A DNA stretch of 64,000 nucleotides from Rotaria sordida. Taxonomy: Eukaryota; Rotifera; Eurotatoria; Philodinida; Philodinidae. The notes beneath the pieces are model-generated. The model made no database searches. It was given only the letters and a program-made list of their open reading frames with translations, and had not been told where the DNA came from. Every line of letters begins with the position of its first letter. Positions within the stretch are counted from its first letter, which is position 1. The DNA is taken from assembly GCA_905250125.1 (NCBI GenBank), contig CAJNOL010000497.1, forward strand, positions 42,296-106,295. Direction: 5' to 3'. Made by a program: the position numbers and the translations under genes. Positions 40,732 to 54,400 of the stretch are shown here, one piece after another.

Positions 40732-42444
40732 TAGTTTTACTTTTCAAAGAACTTTTACACTATTATATATAATGATGAACTATTTTGTATGCTCGTTTTT
40801 TTTTATGTTATCAGTGTACACGAACATGTATAATACTTTTCTTTTTTTTTTTTTTTGCCCTTTCGTTTTGTCGTCCATAGTAAATAAACAAATATCTTAT
40901 TCTATGTAATTAATCTTAGAGTCATGATTTTCTAATGAAATCTATTAGTTATTGAGAAAAAATTTTATGTTGTCTTTTCTTTTAAACTTTTACTTTATTA
41001 GAAATCATTTCTCTGATATATTAAGGAATGGTTTTTTTCCCGTCAGTTTGATTTGAGTCAGATACGTCACTATGAAATTTACTAAAGGTTACATGTGTAC
41101 GTTTATATCAATAAGATTAAGAATGTTGTCACTGGCTTAATCAATCAAACATTATGAAGGATGACTAATATGAATTGAGTATAACAGTAAATGTCATCGT
41201 ATTATCTCACCTTGTCAATAAATAAAACAAAACTTATCATTGTTTTTCATATAATGAGATCTTCAATGAATTTGTTTTGTTTTTTATATCATCAGAATTG
41301 AGAAATAAATGAATTTAAATAATCGAAATAAAATTATTTTAGTTATAGAAAGATCTTTACATGATATATTTTAATACGACAAAAGAACAAAAATATTAAA
41401 ACATAATTAAATCAACAGAACAAAATATTATGTCGATGTTAATTAGCACGTGATATTTTCTATAGATCATATTTTTGTCGAGTACATAATCTTGCAGCTA
41501 TGATTCTAGTAAAAAAAGACTGTAGTTTTTTGTTCAAAATAATGAAATATTTTAGACAAATTTTTAACTCAATTAAAGTTTTAACAAACAAATGAATTGT
41601 AATATACGTAGAAAATGGTCGAAGTCAACAGATAAAACTCTGAATGATCTAACAGTTCTGAAGTCTTACAAATCTAGAAGAACTAAAATCACTCATACCC
41701 GAAGACATTATCCCTATGGAATAAAAAAACTTATTATAAAAGTAGTTAAATGTCAAAAATAATAAATCCTTGGTGAAAACTTTATTTACGTTTTAATCAA
41801 TAGAATATAACACGACATGCATGTACATAGCACAGCAGTGAGACTGAGAACAAAATCTATGATTACAAAGGATTTAGATTTTCAATATTTAGCCATCAAA
41901 CTAACTAATTTATTTATTACTATCATCTTGTAACATTTGGCTTTGTATAGATTTGAATATAATCATTGAAGGTATCAATAGAATTTATTTCTAATGCTAA
42001 TTCACTGTCTAGTAACAATACTTTTCAAATTTTTTTGTTTTTTAAATTCAGATCCATACAAAAAAAAACCAAAACCTCGATATAAAATAGTGCATATATT
42101 TTTAGAAAAAGAAAAAGCAATGAAATAAAATAATACACTTATTAAGCGAATGCTTGAGAGGAGGTGTCTAATAGTAAGAAGATTTTGAATCGAAAAAAAA
42201 AAAATTCTTAAACAGATGAACAAGAAAAAGACGAAACAATTGTTTTCTTCATCATAGATCAGATCCAATAACCAAAACAAGCAAATAATTAACTAGAAGT
42301 AAGCAACTAAACAAACAAAACTGTTTCAATGAGAAAACAAAAACAAGAAAAGAGAAAAAGAAACAAAAACAAATAGAATTACATTCTAGACACCGTCCTA
42401 TAAATATATATATACACACACACACAGATATATATTTTTTAATA
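40732..42444. other. Spacer between the BrkB/YihY-like gene and the 3' end of CNNM
   Basis: No gene seen. It holds the upstream region of the minus-strand BrkB/YihY-like gene and the 3'UTR of CNNM. A (TA)/(CA) repeat lies at about 42402-42432. The minus-strand open frame at 42002-42280 is hydrophobic low complexity and is not supported. Confidence 0.5.
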
Positions 42445-45400
42445 CTAAGTCAATGAACGATTTTTTGATGAACTTCCACCTGTTAATGATGGTGGTGATG
42501 CTGAAGCATCCGAACGAAAAATTTGTCGTTTTTGTTTTCCTGTTAATGTTGGAGTAGTACGACCTGATGTATTAGGACTTTCTGTTGACATTTTAGTTGT
42601 ATGTGATATATTAACTAATGCTGGATTTTGAGTTGATATTTTTTCATATTCTATAAATGGATTTCCACCATCAGAAGCTATTGTTGGTGCTAATGATGAT
42701 GTTCTATCACGTGCACTTCCTCCTGTAACACTATCTTGTCCAGCAACACTTCCTGTAGCAATCACTGGATCAACATGATCAGCCCTTTCTAATTCTTGTG
42801 TTAATAAATCAATTTGTTCACCATCAGAATTAAGCATAAGTGTACCACCATTAGCAGTTTGTCGATTTTCAAAATAAGTTGCTCGTACAGCAGCTAACCA
42901 ATGTACACGACGTATACGTAAAATTTGTACATCTTCACTAACACGTACACTAAAATCAGGTATAAATGGACGAAATTTATTTGATTTTAATCGAATAAGA
43001 TCGTCAACTTTTTCATCAGAATTCTATAAAAAAAAAAAAAAAAAAAAAAAGATAAATTTATTTCTAATGTCTTTTTGTTTTAATGTAAACAAAAATAAAA
43101 AAAAACAGTATTTCAATCTTACATAAAGTGCACTAACACCAAAATAAGAAAATGAACCAATTTCACTAACAATTTTTTCTTTTCCCGTTTCTAATTCTGC
43201 TTTACCATTAACAATAAGTACAAAATAATCCACTGGTTTACCATATTCATATATATATGTTATTTTTCCAGATTTAGCATCATCTTCATCAAATTCAAAT
43301 TCTTTATATAAATCAACATTTAATAAACGACTTAATATATGAGCTGATATAAACTTATCACGAAAAGGTTCAACACCTAAATAAACAAAAATTATTTTAT
43401 TATTAAATACAAAAAAATAATAACACATGTCATACTTGTTGAAAGAAATTGAAAAACAGCTACTTTCATTTGTGCTGATATTTTGCTTGCAACAGCATTT
43501 GTTGCTGTACGAATGAATGCTGAAAAATCTGGTGCTTGAGAAAGCATATTTCGTACTTTACGACGATTATCAGCTAAAATGAAATATATGAATTTTTATT
43601 ATTCATTTTTTTGTTTTGTTCTTTCTACTTACTAAATACATCAGTTTCATCAATAATTTCTTCTTGAATCATTTCTTCAATAATATCTTCTAATGTAATA
43701 ATACCAACAGCTTTTGCTTTTGGATCTTTTTCACTTGTATTATCATATTCAACAACAACACCTAAATGATATTGTTCTAAACAAGGAAAAAGATTATTTA
43801 TTAATTAACGTTTTTTTTTTTTTTGTTCTTTCTATTTTTACCTTTTTTAAATAGATTAAATACATCATAACTTGAATCATCTGGTGTTATAGCTGTACCA
43901 TAACGATGTTTATAAAAATTCATTATATTTCTTACAGTAAATTTTCCTGATTCTGTATCAAGTAAAGCAAAATCACGTATATTTACAAGACCAATAACAT
44001 TATCTCTAAAAAATATAATCGAAATAATCTATTAAATGTTTTTTTTTTTGTCATCTAAAATTTGAAAAATAATAAACAAACCGTCGTCCTTCATAAACAG
44101 GTATTCTTGAATATCCATAACCATGAACATTTAAAACAAGTTCATCATCAACAATACGATTTGCTTCAAGCATAAAAACATCAATTAAATTTGTCATAAC
44201 ATCACGAATTTTTTTTCCTTTTAAACTAAGTACACCAGTCATAATAAGTTTTTCACGATCTTCAATATCAGTTGTTTGTGTATGTTTTAATAAAGCACTC
44301 ATTTGATCACGTGTATAACGTGCACCAACTTCTTCGCCTTAAAAATTATAGAAAAGAAAAAAGAATGTAGTTTTCGAACTATTAAAAATATTAAATGTTT
44401 TGTTTTTTTTTTTTCGTTTGTTCGAATTCTTAAAATATAAAAATCGAGCATTAAGAATCTGATAAACAGGAAGATGATCATTATCATCTTCTAGTAAGAA
44501 TATTTTGACATCGGAGATCTAGAGCATGATTTAGTATATATTACTAGTCGATAATTCAATTATAACTATTTTCATAGACGATTAACCAATATATGTATAT
44601 ATATATATATCAATAAAGCTTCTTAAAAGAAAACATTTCTAAATTGTTAAATAAATATTATTTTTTTTCATTACAAGGATTTTGTTTGAAATATTTATTC
44701 AAGTTATGATTAATATAAAAGTACATTCATGTCAAAATAACCTTATTATTCTTTCGTTTATGAGTATTAATAACATGTATCTTTCAGCTATCTTATAATA
44801 CTATTCAAACGAATACAGTTTTTAAACAAAAATAATTTATCATACTAATTCAATTCTAGATATTTTCATAATAGAAATGTTAGTATTATATATATATATA
44901 AATTCTTACCTAGAATTATATCAAGTAATTTACTTAATGGATAAGATATTGGCAATGTTGCACACATAAAAAATTTTGTTAAAAGAATTGTTTGTGAACC
45001 AACTTTAAGACCATGTCGTGAACATATAGCTTGTGGAATAATTTCACCAAAAATAACAATAGCTAATGTTGCACCAGCTACAGCTAAACCACCGCTAATT
45101 AATGTATCAAGTAAAATAGTTGTTGTTGAATTAACTAATACATTTCCCAACAAAATTGTACATAATAAAAAATTACCATGTTTACGTACAGGAAAAATTT
45201 TTTTTGCATATTTACGATCATTAGGTGTACCAGCTTCTTGTATAACAACTAAATCATGTGGTGTTAATGACATTAAACCAAGATTTAATCCAGAAAAAAG
45301 ACCTGATAATGATAGAAGACAAATTAAACAAATGATTGTTGCCCAAACAGGTAATGCACTACGGGTAACTCGAATTTTTAATGCAGGTCTTAAGAAAAAG

Positions 45401-46668
45401 AAAAAAAAAGAAGAAATTCAATAGAAAAGAAAAAAAACAACTATCTATGATTACCGATTTCCTTGATGAAATACTTCATTGGAATTAGATGGTGTTAAAC
45501 ACATATATAAAGTTGAATTATAATATGGCAAATTAAGGTGAATATAAGCACGTTCACTCATACGTTCATGTGGATCTTTTTCATCAACAAGTAATTCATA
45601 TATTTTATCTTTACGTTCCCATTGACAAGATTTAGGATGAGTTGTAAAAGATAATTTGGCACCATTAAGATTTTCACCTAAGAAAATAATAATAATAATA
45701 AGATTTTATTAACCCTTTCAGAACGGGTGATACACCGTATGTACCACAGTTATTTATTTTTAACAGTGAAGTATATTATGCATTGACAACTAAAAATGAT
45801 TGCGTATGCATTAGAGTATGCTTACACTGGTGCTCTACATCCGCTATGAGCATACTCAAATGCATACGCAATCATTTTTAGTCATCAATGCATAATATAC
45901 TTCACTATTAAGAACAAACGATTGTGGTACATACAGTGTACCATCCGTCCTGAAAGGGTTAATTAGTTCTAAACGTAGACAATACTTTTTTTTTTTTTTG
46001 TTCTTTAAATTCAATTGATATATTTTTAGATCATCATTAGTTTGTATCTTCTACTATAAAAGGAATTATATCAAGTACTTTTATGCTTTTTACAATAACT
46101 CATTCATATTGATAGCTATTGAAATCAAAGTTTTAACGACTCACAAGCAAAAAAAAAGTGAAATAGAATTTTAAAAATAGCACCATCAAAAACAAAATCA
46201 GGAAGCAAGACTTTCAAATCTATTACACTTAAAAGTTCATCTACTTGTAAAATGTTCTTTTACATACCATATATAGCAAATTGAGTATCTGTATTTCTCT
46301 GTATTTCCCATTCTTGTTCACCACCACTATTAAATAGATGATCACCTTTGGCTACTGGAAGCATTGTTAATAAATATGTTTGTGTACGTGTTGATGGTAA
46401 GTGATCTTCATCAGCTGTATGGAATTTTTCATTCTGTTCTCGACTTCTTTTATTCACTGATGTCGTTTCAACTTTTTGTCGAGATTTCTTAAATAAATAA
46501 AAAAATAATACTTATTGTTTTTTTTATCAATAAAAAAAAAAAGAATCTGAAAGCAAAATCTTCTACCTGATTAATATCATTAGGAGTATTTTCAATTGAA
46601 AGTGTTGCAATTATTGATATGATGGAACTCAGAACAATTAAGTGGAAAAAATAACGAGAAAAATACAT
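42445..46668 (-). CDS. CNNM: CNNM (cyclin M) family divalent-metal transport mediator
   Basis: CNNM proteins are plasma-membrane proteins linked to magnesium transport. Exon 1 (from 46668) encodes a signal peptide (hydrophobic core [17 protein letters not shown]). An extracellular region follows. The DUF21 transmembrane domain includes [32 protein letters not shown] and [16 protein letters not shown] (about 44905-45390). Next come the acidic-helix/CBS pair: [61 protein letters not shown] (about 43630-44300). A cyclic-nucleotide-binding-like domain ends [20 protein letters not shown] and [13 protein letters not shown] serine/threonine-rich cytosolic tail completes the protein. Domain order and length fit the family. 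Most introns are short; 45678-46267 is long because of a piggyBac-type insertion. The paralogue number cannot be given. Confidence 0.93.
45709..45962. mobile_element. piggyBac-type foldback MITE in a CNNM intron
   Basis: A 246-base body (45713-45958) is bordered on both sides by TTAA. It starts CCCTTTCAGAACGGGTGATA and ends in the reverse complement CCCTTTCAGGACGGATGGTA. The two halves pair along nearly the whole length; both contain GTGAAGTATATTATGCATTG and ACTAAAAATGATTGCG. TTAA duplication and CCC ends are the mark of the piggyBac superfamily. No coding sequence, so it was moved by another copy's transposase. The arms remain well matched, suggesting a fairly recent insertion. Confidence 0.88.
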
Positions 46669-48914
46669 TATAGATCAGATTTTCTTTTGTATAAGAAAAC
46701 AACAACAACAACAATAACTGAAAAACAAAAAAAAAGACTCAAAAAATAGTCGAATCTAATTATAAATTGTTCACGTTACACGACTAACAATGATAATAAA
46801 TGATAAAATAAAATATAGTTATCACACAAACGCAAGACAGAAAGAGAAATAAATCGATTGAATAAGTATAAATCAGAAAAAAAATTAACCTAACCTGAAA
46901 AGAAAAAGAACAGGAAAGAAAAAGAATAAGGATCAAGAGGAACGAATGTTTCGAAGAGGAATTGATACAAAACAAATGGGATGTTAAACAATACTGATTA
47001 TTGAATTAGTCATTAAATATTCTTTAGATCTTTTTTTCTAGAAAAACAATCACTAATAATAAAATTCCAATAATTCCAATTGCTGTTGATTCCGATAATG
47101 AACATAATGAAATACAAAATAGTAAAATGTTTTTTTTTCCTTTCTCTCTTGTATGTGTCAAGGACAATAATTCTATTAACTTGTTGAAAAATAGAAGAAC
47201 GAAAATCTAAAAAAGTATTTTTATAGAGAACAAAAAAAAAGAATAAAATAAACTAAATAGGAAGTTCTCTTTTTTTTCTTATGTTTTCCTCATTTATTTG
47301 TTTTTTTTTCTATCACTGTTGTCTGGACGATTTTCTCGATGGAAAAAGATTCAACCTTTCCTTTTTTTTCTTTCTTTCTTTTCTATTTAACTAGTATCGG
47401 CAAAGAAACGGTGTGTAAATGTGTATATAAGCCTCACAGTAGTTTCTACCTATCGGAAAGAGCCAAGGAAGCAAGCAAACCTCCAGTGCACAAAAGAAAA
47501 AAAAAATAATCTTAACTACACACATAGAATATAGAATCACTTTTTAAAACCATAGATAACAGATATACATGCCCACTTGTCGCAATCAATCGCTACCAAA
47601 CATATGCAGAAGAGTAAAAAAAAAAGTGACCTTTATTTAAAAATTTTATTGAATGACCTTGCAGTTAAAACAAGAAAAAAAAATAATTTTTACTAAATCA
47701 AGGACAAAATGTATCGTTCGACTAATATGTATACTTGAAATTGTGTATAATATAAATGTAATCAAGCGTTAAACGCCTTTATAAATTAGATGACAGTCAC
47801 TTACGAAAAGAAAAAAAGTAACCCATTCAAAGAGAACACCTGGATATGTAAAAAAAATTAAACGCCGCAATAATTTATACATTAAGCTCGGAAAATAGAC
47901 AGCTGCGGGTGAATATTTTCTTTCTTCTTTTGTAATCATTGTAATAAAAAAAAGAAAAAACAGATCAGCCGTTAGTATTGGGGATATTTTTTTAATAAAG
48001 GTTTTTTTTTTTAAATATTAAATATATCTATCAGTGTTGTAAAAGAAATGAAAGAAAAAATAATGGAATTAAATACCAAAAATAGATAAATAAACAAACA
48101 GAACGTATCGGATGTCTTCGACTTTTTTTTTCTCTCTTTTTTTTTCTCTAGTCAAGCTATTTGTTAGAAAAAGAACTCAGACAAAATGGAATAAAGAACA
48201 TTTCTTAGTCTGATTTGCTAAATAGAGAAAAAGAAAAAAAAAATTTTTTTTGTATTCTTTGAATAATATATTAATATAATGATAGAGGGCAATAGTAAAA
48301 TAGAGACTATCGAGGACATTGGTGCAACTAGAATGGTGATCAATATAGAAATATTCCTAAATCCACGTTATTCATTTTTTTAGCTTTCTTTAATGATTAA
48401 AATTACATTTCGTACGAAGTTCATATTTAAAAGATTCTTCTATGTGTTCAAATCATTTCTGAATAACTTAAAAATCAGTCAGTGAATATTCTATTCAATT
48501 TTGTTTGTTTTTTATGATATTTTACGTCTTAAAAAGTCAAATGTTAATAAGATTCCTTTTCTTTTTTTATCATATTACATGATCAAGATAAAAATTAATA
48601 ACTAAAGATGACATTTCAATTTATACTATAGAAGTTGCACTTATTAATTGATTAAAATTTTAATATGAATATTCAAAAAAAAAAGTATTTATTTATTTTT
48701 TATCAAAAAAATAAATAGAAATTATTCTTAAAGTTTATCATCATCTGATCAGAGTTTTTAAATTATTTCAAATTGAATTAAATATTAATCTAAAACAAAA
48801 AAAAGTTCCATGTACATTTAATCATGATTTGAATTTCCTTTTTAAAATTAACTAAATGTGTTGGTTAAAAATTTCTTCTTCAGCAAAAAAATTGGTTGAT
48901 GATTTTATTTTTAG
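46669..48914. other. Upstream region of CNNM
   Basis: It should contain the CNNM promoter. The sequence is rich in A- and T-runs with short purine-rich blocks. A less AT-rich patch near 47395-47490 contains a TATATAA word (about 47424). I could not assign a start site and saw no gene. Confidence 0.4.
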
Positions 48915-49018
48915 GTTATTATAGCAGGTAGTAAAAATAATGGATCAGTCCAAGTAACATTAATATTGTTTCAAAATAATAATAAATTGAATGAATCTCG
49001 ATCAAAAGTAGATGAAGC
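48915..49018 (+). pseudogene. Isolated exon-like segment of unknown origin
   Basis: A good acceptor (TTTTATTTTTAG) is followed by 104 bases open in one frame: VIIAGSKNNGSVQVTLILFQ then NNNKLNESRSKVDEA, then a consensus donor GTAAGT. Codon use is host-like and the segment has normal protein-like composition, unlike random frames here. No matching neighbouring exon was found within several hundred bases either side; the next acceptor (about 49225) gives an early stop. It may be a fossil exon, or one exon of a gene whose others I missed. Family not recognised. Confidence 0.4.
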
Positions 49019-51405
49019 GTAAGTCTGTTTATATGCCAGAAATAACCTAACAAAAACAATAATGGAATAACTCCACCGTATTTTAACGAAATAAGATACT
49101 TTTTCTTCCTGACAATAGAGGAATGTTGCAAGTTTTGATTTCTAAATCATCAGTTTATTGACACATGTGAAATTGAGCACAATCTATTTCAATGGAAAAG
49201 TTGACGTTTGTTTTTTTTTTGCAGGTACTTCCATTGTTAATCAATAACAGGAAATGCAGAGATCTGAAAATTTTTGCTTTGCCGTATGCAATTTTCTACG
49301 CTTTTTCTTTCCATTGATTATTTTGATAAAAAGATTTTTTTCTATTTTTATCAATAGATGAAAATGCTACAGTCAAAACACTTCAGAACTCTATAGTAGC
49401 TGTACAAGTACTCAAATAAAATTAAAGTGTAGTTGTACGGATTTCTTCGTTTCGAGAGGATTCTATGAAGCCAGATAAACTAGCGAAAACTTAAAGAATT
49501 CAAATAAATTACTTTTAAAAATTGACAAAAATTTAAGAATATGACAATTTGCATAATAATACAGAAACCTGAAAACTATCGTTTATCTTTGTCACATAAT
49601 AGAAACTTTTTTCTTTGAACTAAATAATAATACAATTAAGCGATGATTACTAAAGTTTTTCATCATGAATCAAAAGCTGTTAGCGCAATCTCTATGGGAT
49701 TACCATGTGAAACATGATGTAGCTGCTGTTGCTAATCACAGGAAATTGCTTTTTTCCATCTATTTTGTAAAACATCTATTCACAATCCTCTTACTTAATC
49801 CTTCAGAAATGTAATCAGGAAATAGTTCATATATTAGAACGAGAAATTATTAATATACGATCTGTATGTTTGAAAGTTCAAATTTCTACTCTATACACTT
49901 CAAGACTTCTTTTAGATTGTGTTTTACAATACTGGAAAGTCTCTTCTATTACTAGGAAAAAAAATTTAATTCATACGGCCAAAATACGATGGAGACATTC
50001 TATTCTGTTTATTTTTTCTTAGTAGGTTATTTCTGTGATATCCATTATAGAAATAAAATGTTTATATTAAAATTCTATTTTGAAATATAATAAAATCAAT
50101 TTTATTCTTATCTGTTAAGCAAACAATCAATCAAAATGTAAGAATTATCTTTAACAACATTATCTGTTTATATGATGAGTAGGCACAATATCAGCAGTTA
50201 CAAATACCGAAGATATTAATATGATATATGATTTAGAACAAAGATTGACATTGATTGATTAAGATTTTTCTTGTTTTCTTTTCGTTAAGTAAAAACAAAT
50301 GTTCAAATTTATTCAGTGATTGTTCTCTTCTGTCTATTTTAAGTTTACTTTTTTTTTTTAATTAGCAATTAGTATAAATAATACTAAAATGGACTGGCCG
50401 ATTGATTTTTATCATATGTTCCAATGAAATATAAATAAAAAATAAAAATGACGAAGCTACTACAAAATTTACATGTAAGTAAATACATGAAAATTTTTTA
50501 TTATTAATATCAATGAATTGAATTGTATTGGAAACAGACTTAAAACCGGAACAGTCGGTTTTTTTATCAATTCTTATACTACTGAAGCTAATCTATGTTG
50601 CTCATTTTTATTGATTTTCATGGTCTTGACAGTCTAGAAATATGAGCGTGAGAGTTTCCAACTAACAACAATTTCATTTTGTTGTGGAAGTTCTGTCAAT
50701 TGTGACAATATCTAGGTATTAAGAAACCTAAAAAAATATGAAGCCTCGTATAAAAATTGAACTTTCTAGCTCATTTTGTCTCTCTATCGGCAGTAGTAGC
50801 CTTATACGGGTTGAGAAGCCTTTCAACTTGTGTTAAATAATAATTTTAAATAAGAAAACATCAAACTTATCAGTTCTTGCAAAGAAATTATATTTTTATT
50901 GAAGACAACACAAAGTATTGATGTTATTCAATATCAATCCTTGTGAATTAATAGATGAAAAGAGCTCTTCCTTCGTTCTTAGTATTAGCATGTTTGGAAT
51001 GTGACAGACTAAAATAGAAAGTGTTCTTATTAGAAACTCCAACAATTATATCAATTTGACATTGTATGTCTTCGTGACACTGTCTTAATAGATTAATTGA
51101 TATGTGCCGGGTTTTTGTCGATGAATTTTTTAATTGAATTGATCGGTCTAGTCCGATTAAAAAAAATTCGATCGATTTCAAGTCTAATTGGAAACGATAA
51201 AATAGTTAATTCAGTCGATTATGCAGTTTGTAAAACTTATTGTATATTTCAAAATTAATTTTGTCTTATTACGTTTATTTTATTTCAATTTATCTAAATT
51301 AATTGTTTAATTTTAAAAAATATGTTTGTAAATTGTTTATCTCATCTTTCTATGATTGACTCATTGTCTATTCGATTCTATTTTGTACATTTGAAAAAAA
51401 AATAT
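49019..51405. other. Gene-poor spacer downstream of the GT71-like gene
   Basis: AT-rich DNA without a supportable gene. It includes the 3'UTR of the minus-strand glycosyltransferase. Short open frames (for example 50948-51181 on the minus strand) lack coding bias and have no splice partners. Confidence 0.45.
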
Positions 51406-54400
51406 TTATTGAATATATTTCAACAAATTATCAACAAAATGAGGTATCAAATTATTTGTTTTACTTATTAATATTCGATTTTTTCTTGATTCTTCATATA
51501 ATAAAGATTTATTCGATGCATATTGATGATCCTCAAGATCCTCTGATTGAATCCCACCTGTATAGCATTGACTATTAGTAATTTGTGGATTAGGCTTTTT
51601 AACAATATGAAAACAACTTTTAGATGTTTCAGACAAACGACAATGAACAAAAAAAAATGAATTATTATTTGGATCACCAAGACCAATACGTGTATAACCT
51701 AAATTAGCTGATGTATAACTGATACGTTCATATTTGAAAAGATGAACATGACTAAAATTAAATGAAAACATTTTTAGAAGAATATGTAAAATGACCAATA
51801 TATAATATTCATACTTAACATAGATATGTTGTGCAAGACTATCTGTCTTACAAAGAGTCCAACCACAAAAACGAATACCATCAAATGAACCAGTCTAGAA
51901 ATAACACGAAAAAAAAAATCAGAAAAATAACTATTATTGACGTCAAAATATAATACACTTCGATATTTTTTGAAATATCTTGAGAATGAAAGTAGCTAGA
52001 AACTTGCAGTTTTCATCATTCGAAAAAGAAATGTAAGGACAAAGTGAAACTTTTCTGAATTATATGAACTATGTATTGATCAAGTAGGTAAATTTTTGCT
52101 ATAGATTTTGACTAGAAGTTTTCGAAAAAACTTTCTCAAATTAACTATGAGTTTCATTTTAGAGAATCAATAACGATGACATTTCTCTGCCGATTTATGC
52201 AAGGCCAAGCCGTCTAACTTATTCCATTCAGGAGTTATAAGCGTTTTACTTGAAGTCTTGAAATCGGCCAATTGATCATTGATCACTCTAACATGTATAG
52301 AGTTTGATGTATTCGTCTATGTTGACTTCAATTGTAGTATTTGTTGGTAGTTTTGAAACGGTCTGACGTTAGAGGGTTAGTATAGACAGAGTTACAAAAA
52401 TCATGATCTAGCTACTTACAATCATATTAAAACTAAAAAACAACAACACATAGTCCAGATAATTCAGCAAAATTTCATTTTTTCCACATTTTCTCTTTCG
52501 AATGGTGAAAACTACAGGTTTCTAGCTATTTTCGTCCTCAAGATATTTCAAAACATCACGAGTTACATCATATTTTAATGTCAAGAATAGAAAATTTCAT
52601 AACTTACAGCACACGGTATCATCACTATGTAATATTTTACATTCATATAACGAAAACCTAATCGAAATGTATCTTTGTCTCCATCGGTAACATGCTATAA
52701 TAAAACAAATACAAATCTATTCTAATTAATATCATTAACAAACGATTACTTTATAGAATAGTTCATAATTATCATTCATTAATTTTGTCATATAGAGTCC
52801 ATTCCATACACGTTTTTTATCAACTAATATTGTTGCACTATCAAATTCATATTCATGTTCACCACAACTTGTATTAAACAAATTCCATACACCTGGATGT
52901 TGTCGACTTTGATAAGCATCAGGAAAGAAAAGAGCACCAAATTTGAGATACATTGGATCAGAAAGAAAAAGATCTATTGGATCTCGTGTAATATATGCAT
53001 CACAATCGAGAAATAGTACTTCAGCAAAAGTAGCACTAATAATCGCTGCTGGTTTATAAGGAAAATGTTTCAATAGATTGCCTATACGAGGTTTGTAGAC
53101 ATGAGTATGATTAAGTTGCCAGATTTGTGTATGAGTTCTACATTGAGCTTTATCAAAACAACATATCTGTGAATTGAGTTTAGGTGCCGTATTAAGTAAT
53201 TCCATCATCATTGTTTCTGAGATTTGACTGGATGAATACCATATCTAAAAGATAAATGATTGATGAAAAAACTTTATATTATTGTTTATATGTGTGACAA
53301 AATAGAAGATATTTTATCCAGGGTTAAGACTGGAAGTGCTTTCTTCTGTTCTTCTGCTGTGATTGAGTATAATAATCGAAATTTCATGAAATCATTATTT
53401 ATATATAAAACTTATAAGTGCAATTGCATTTGAGGTCAAAATGTGAAACTTAAAAAAGTCTGATCACTATCAAATTGTACCATCGAAAACAAAAAAATAC
53501 AAATAGTTTATGACGTAGTCTTTGTAAGCCGAGAGTGTAATGAATCAAGGCAATTTATATCAGTCTCTATGTAAAATATTGTATCGAATGGTATGAAGAC
53601 ATGTTGGATACAAATTTTTAATAATTTTCTCTATTATAGCGTAATTTATTTCCTTTTTGTACAAAATTAGTACAAAAATTACCATGTCTGTCTGTTTGAG
53701 TATCATCAAAGACAGTTTCATAGTTGTTTCAATAAATCAAATACATTAATCGTATACTGGTTTTTCTTCTTCTTCTTCTCCTTCTATTAACTCTGAAAAC
53801 TTAAATCACCACTGATATTTATGTAAAAGAATCTTTCATTTTTGCACCCGTTATTAGTGATGAAAATTTGTACTGAAATCATTGATCTTTGGTTTCAGTC
53901 ACTAACGAAACGTATCTAATGAACCTTGATCATGATGCCTAGGATCTTTAGTTATTAGAAAAAGCTACTGAACAATTGTTGATCTTTGACTCCAATTGCT
54001 ACAAAGTACGAAACAGAAGCCAAAAAATTTCGACTTTAAACTTCTACTCACAATTTTCTTTCGAAAAATCTATATCAATTCTACTAAATGTATATCTGTT
54101 TCTTTGGTATAAACACAGTTCTATATATTTTATTACATTAAACATGTAAACTTTGGTTTGATTGTTTATCGTATCAAAATTTTGATTTAAGGCACTACAT
54201 CAGTCATTTTATTACTTCTTTCATTATTTTTTTAATACAAAAGAAAAAAAACCTTTTTTTGATGTTTGTCTAGATAGAATTATATTTACTTGAACATGTA
54301 ATTGAGTACCACTATGTTCAATCATTTTTAAATTGACTTTCGCTAATGCTAATTGATGTGGTCCAACAGTAAGAACAATACCTCGACCATGAAAATATTC

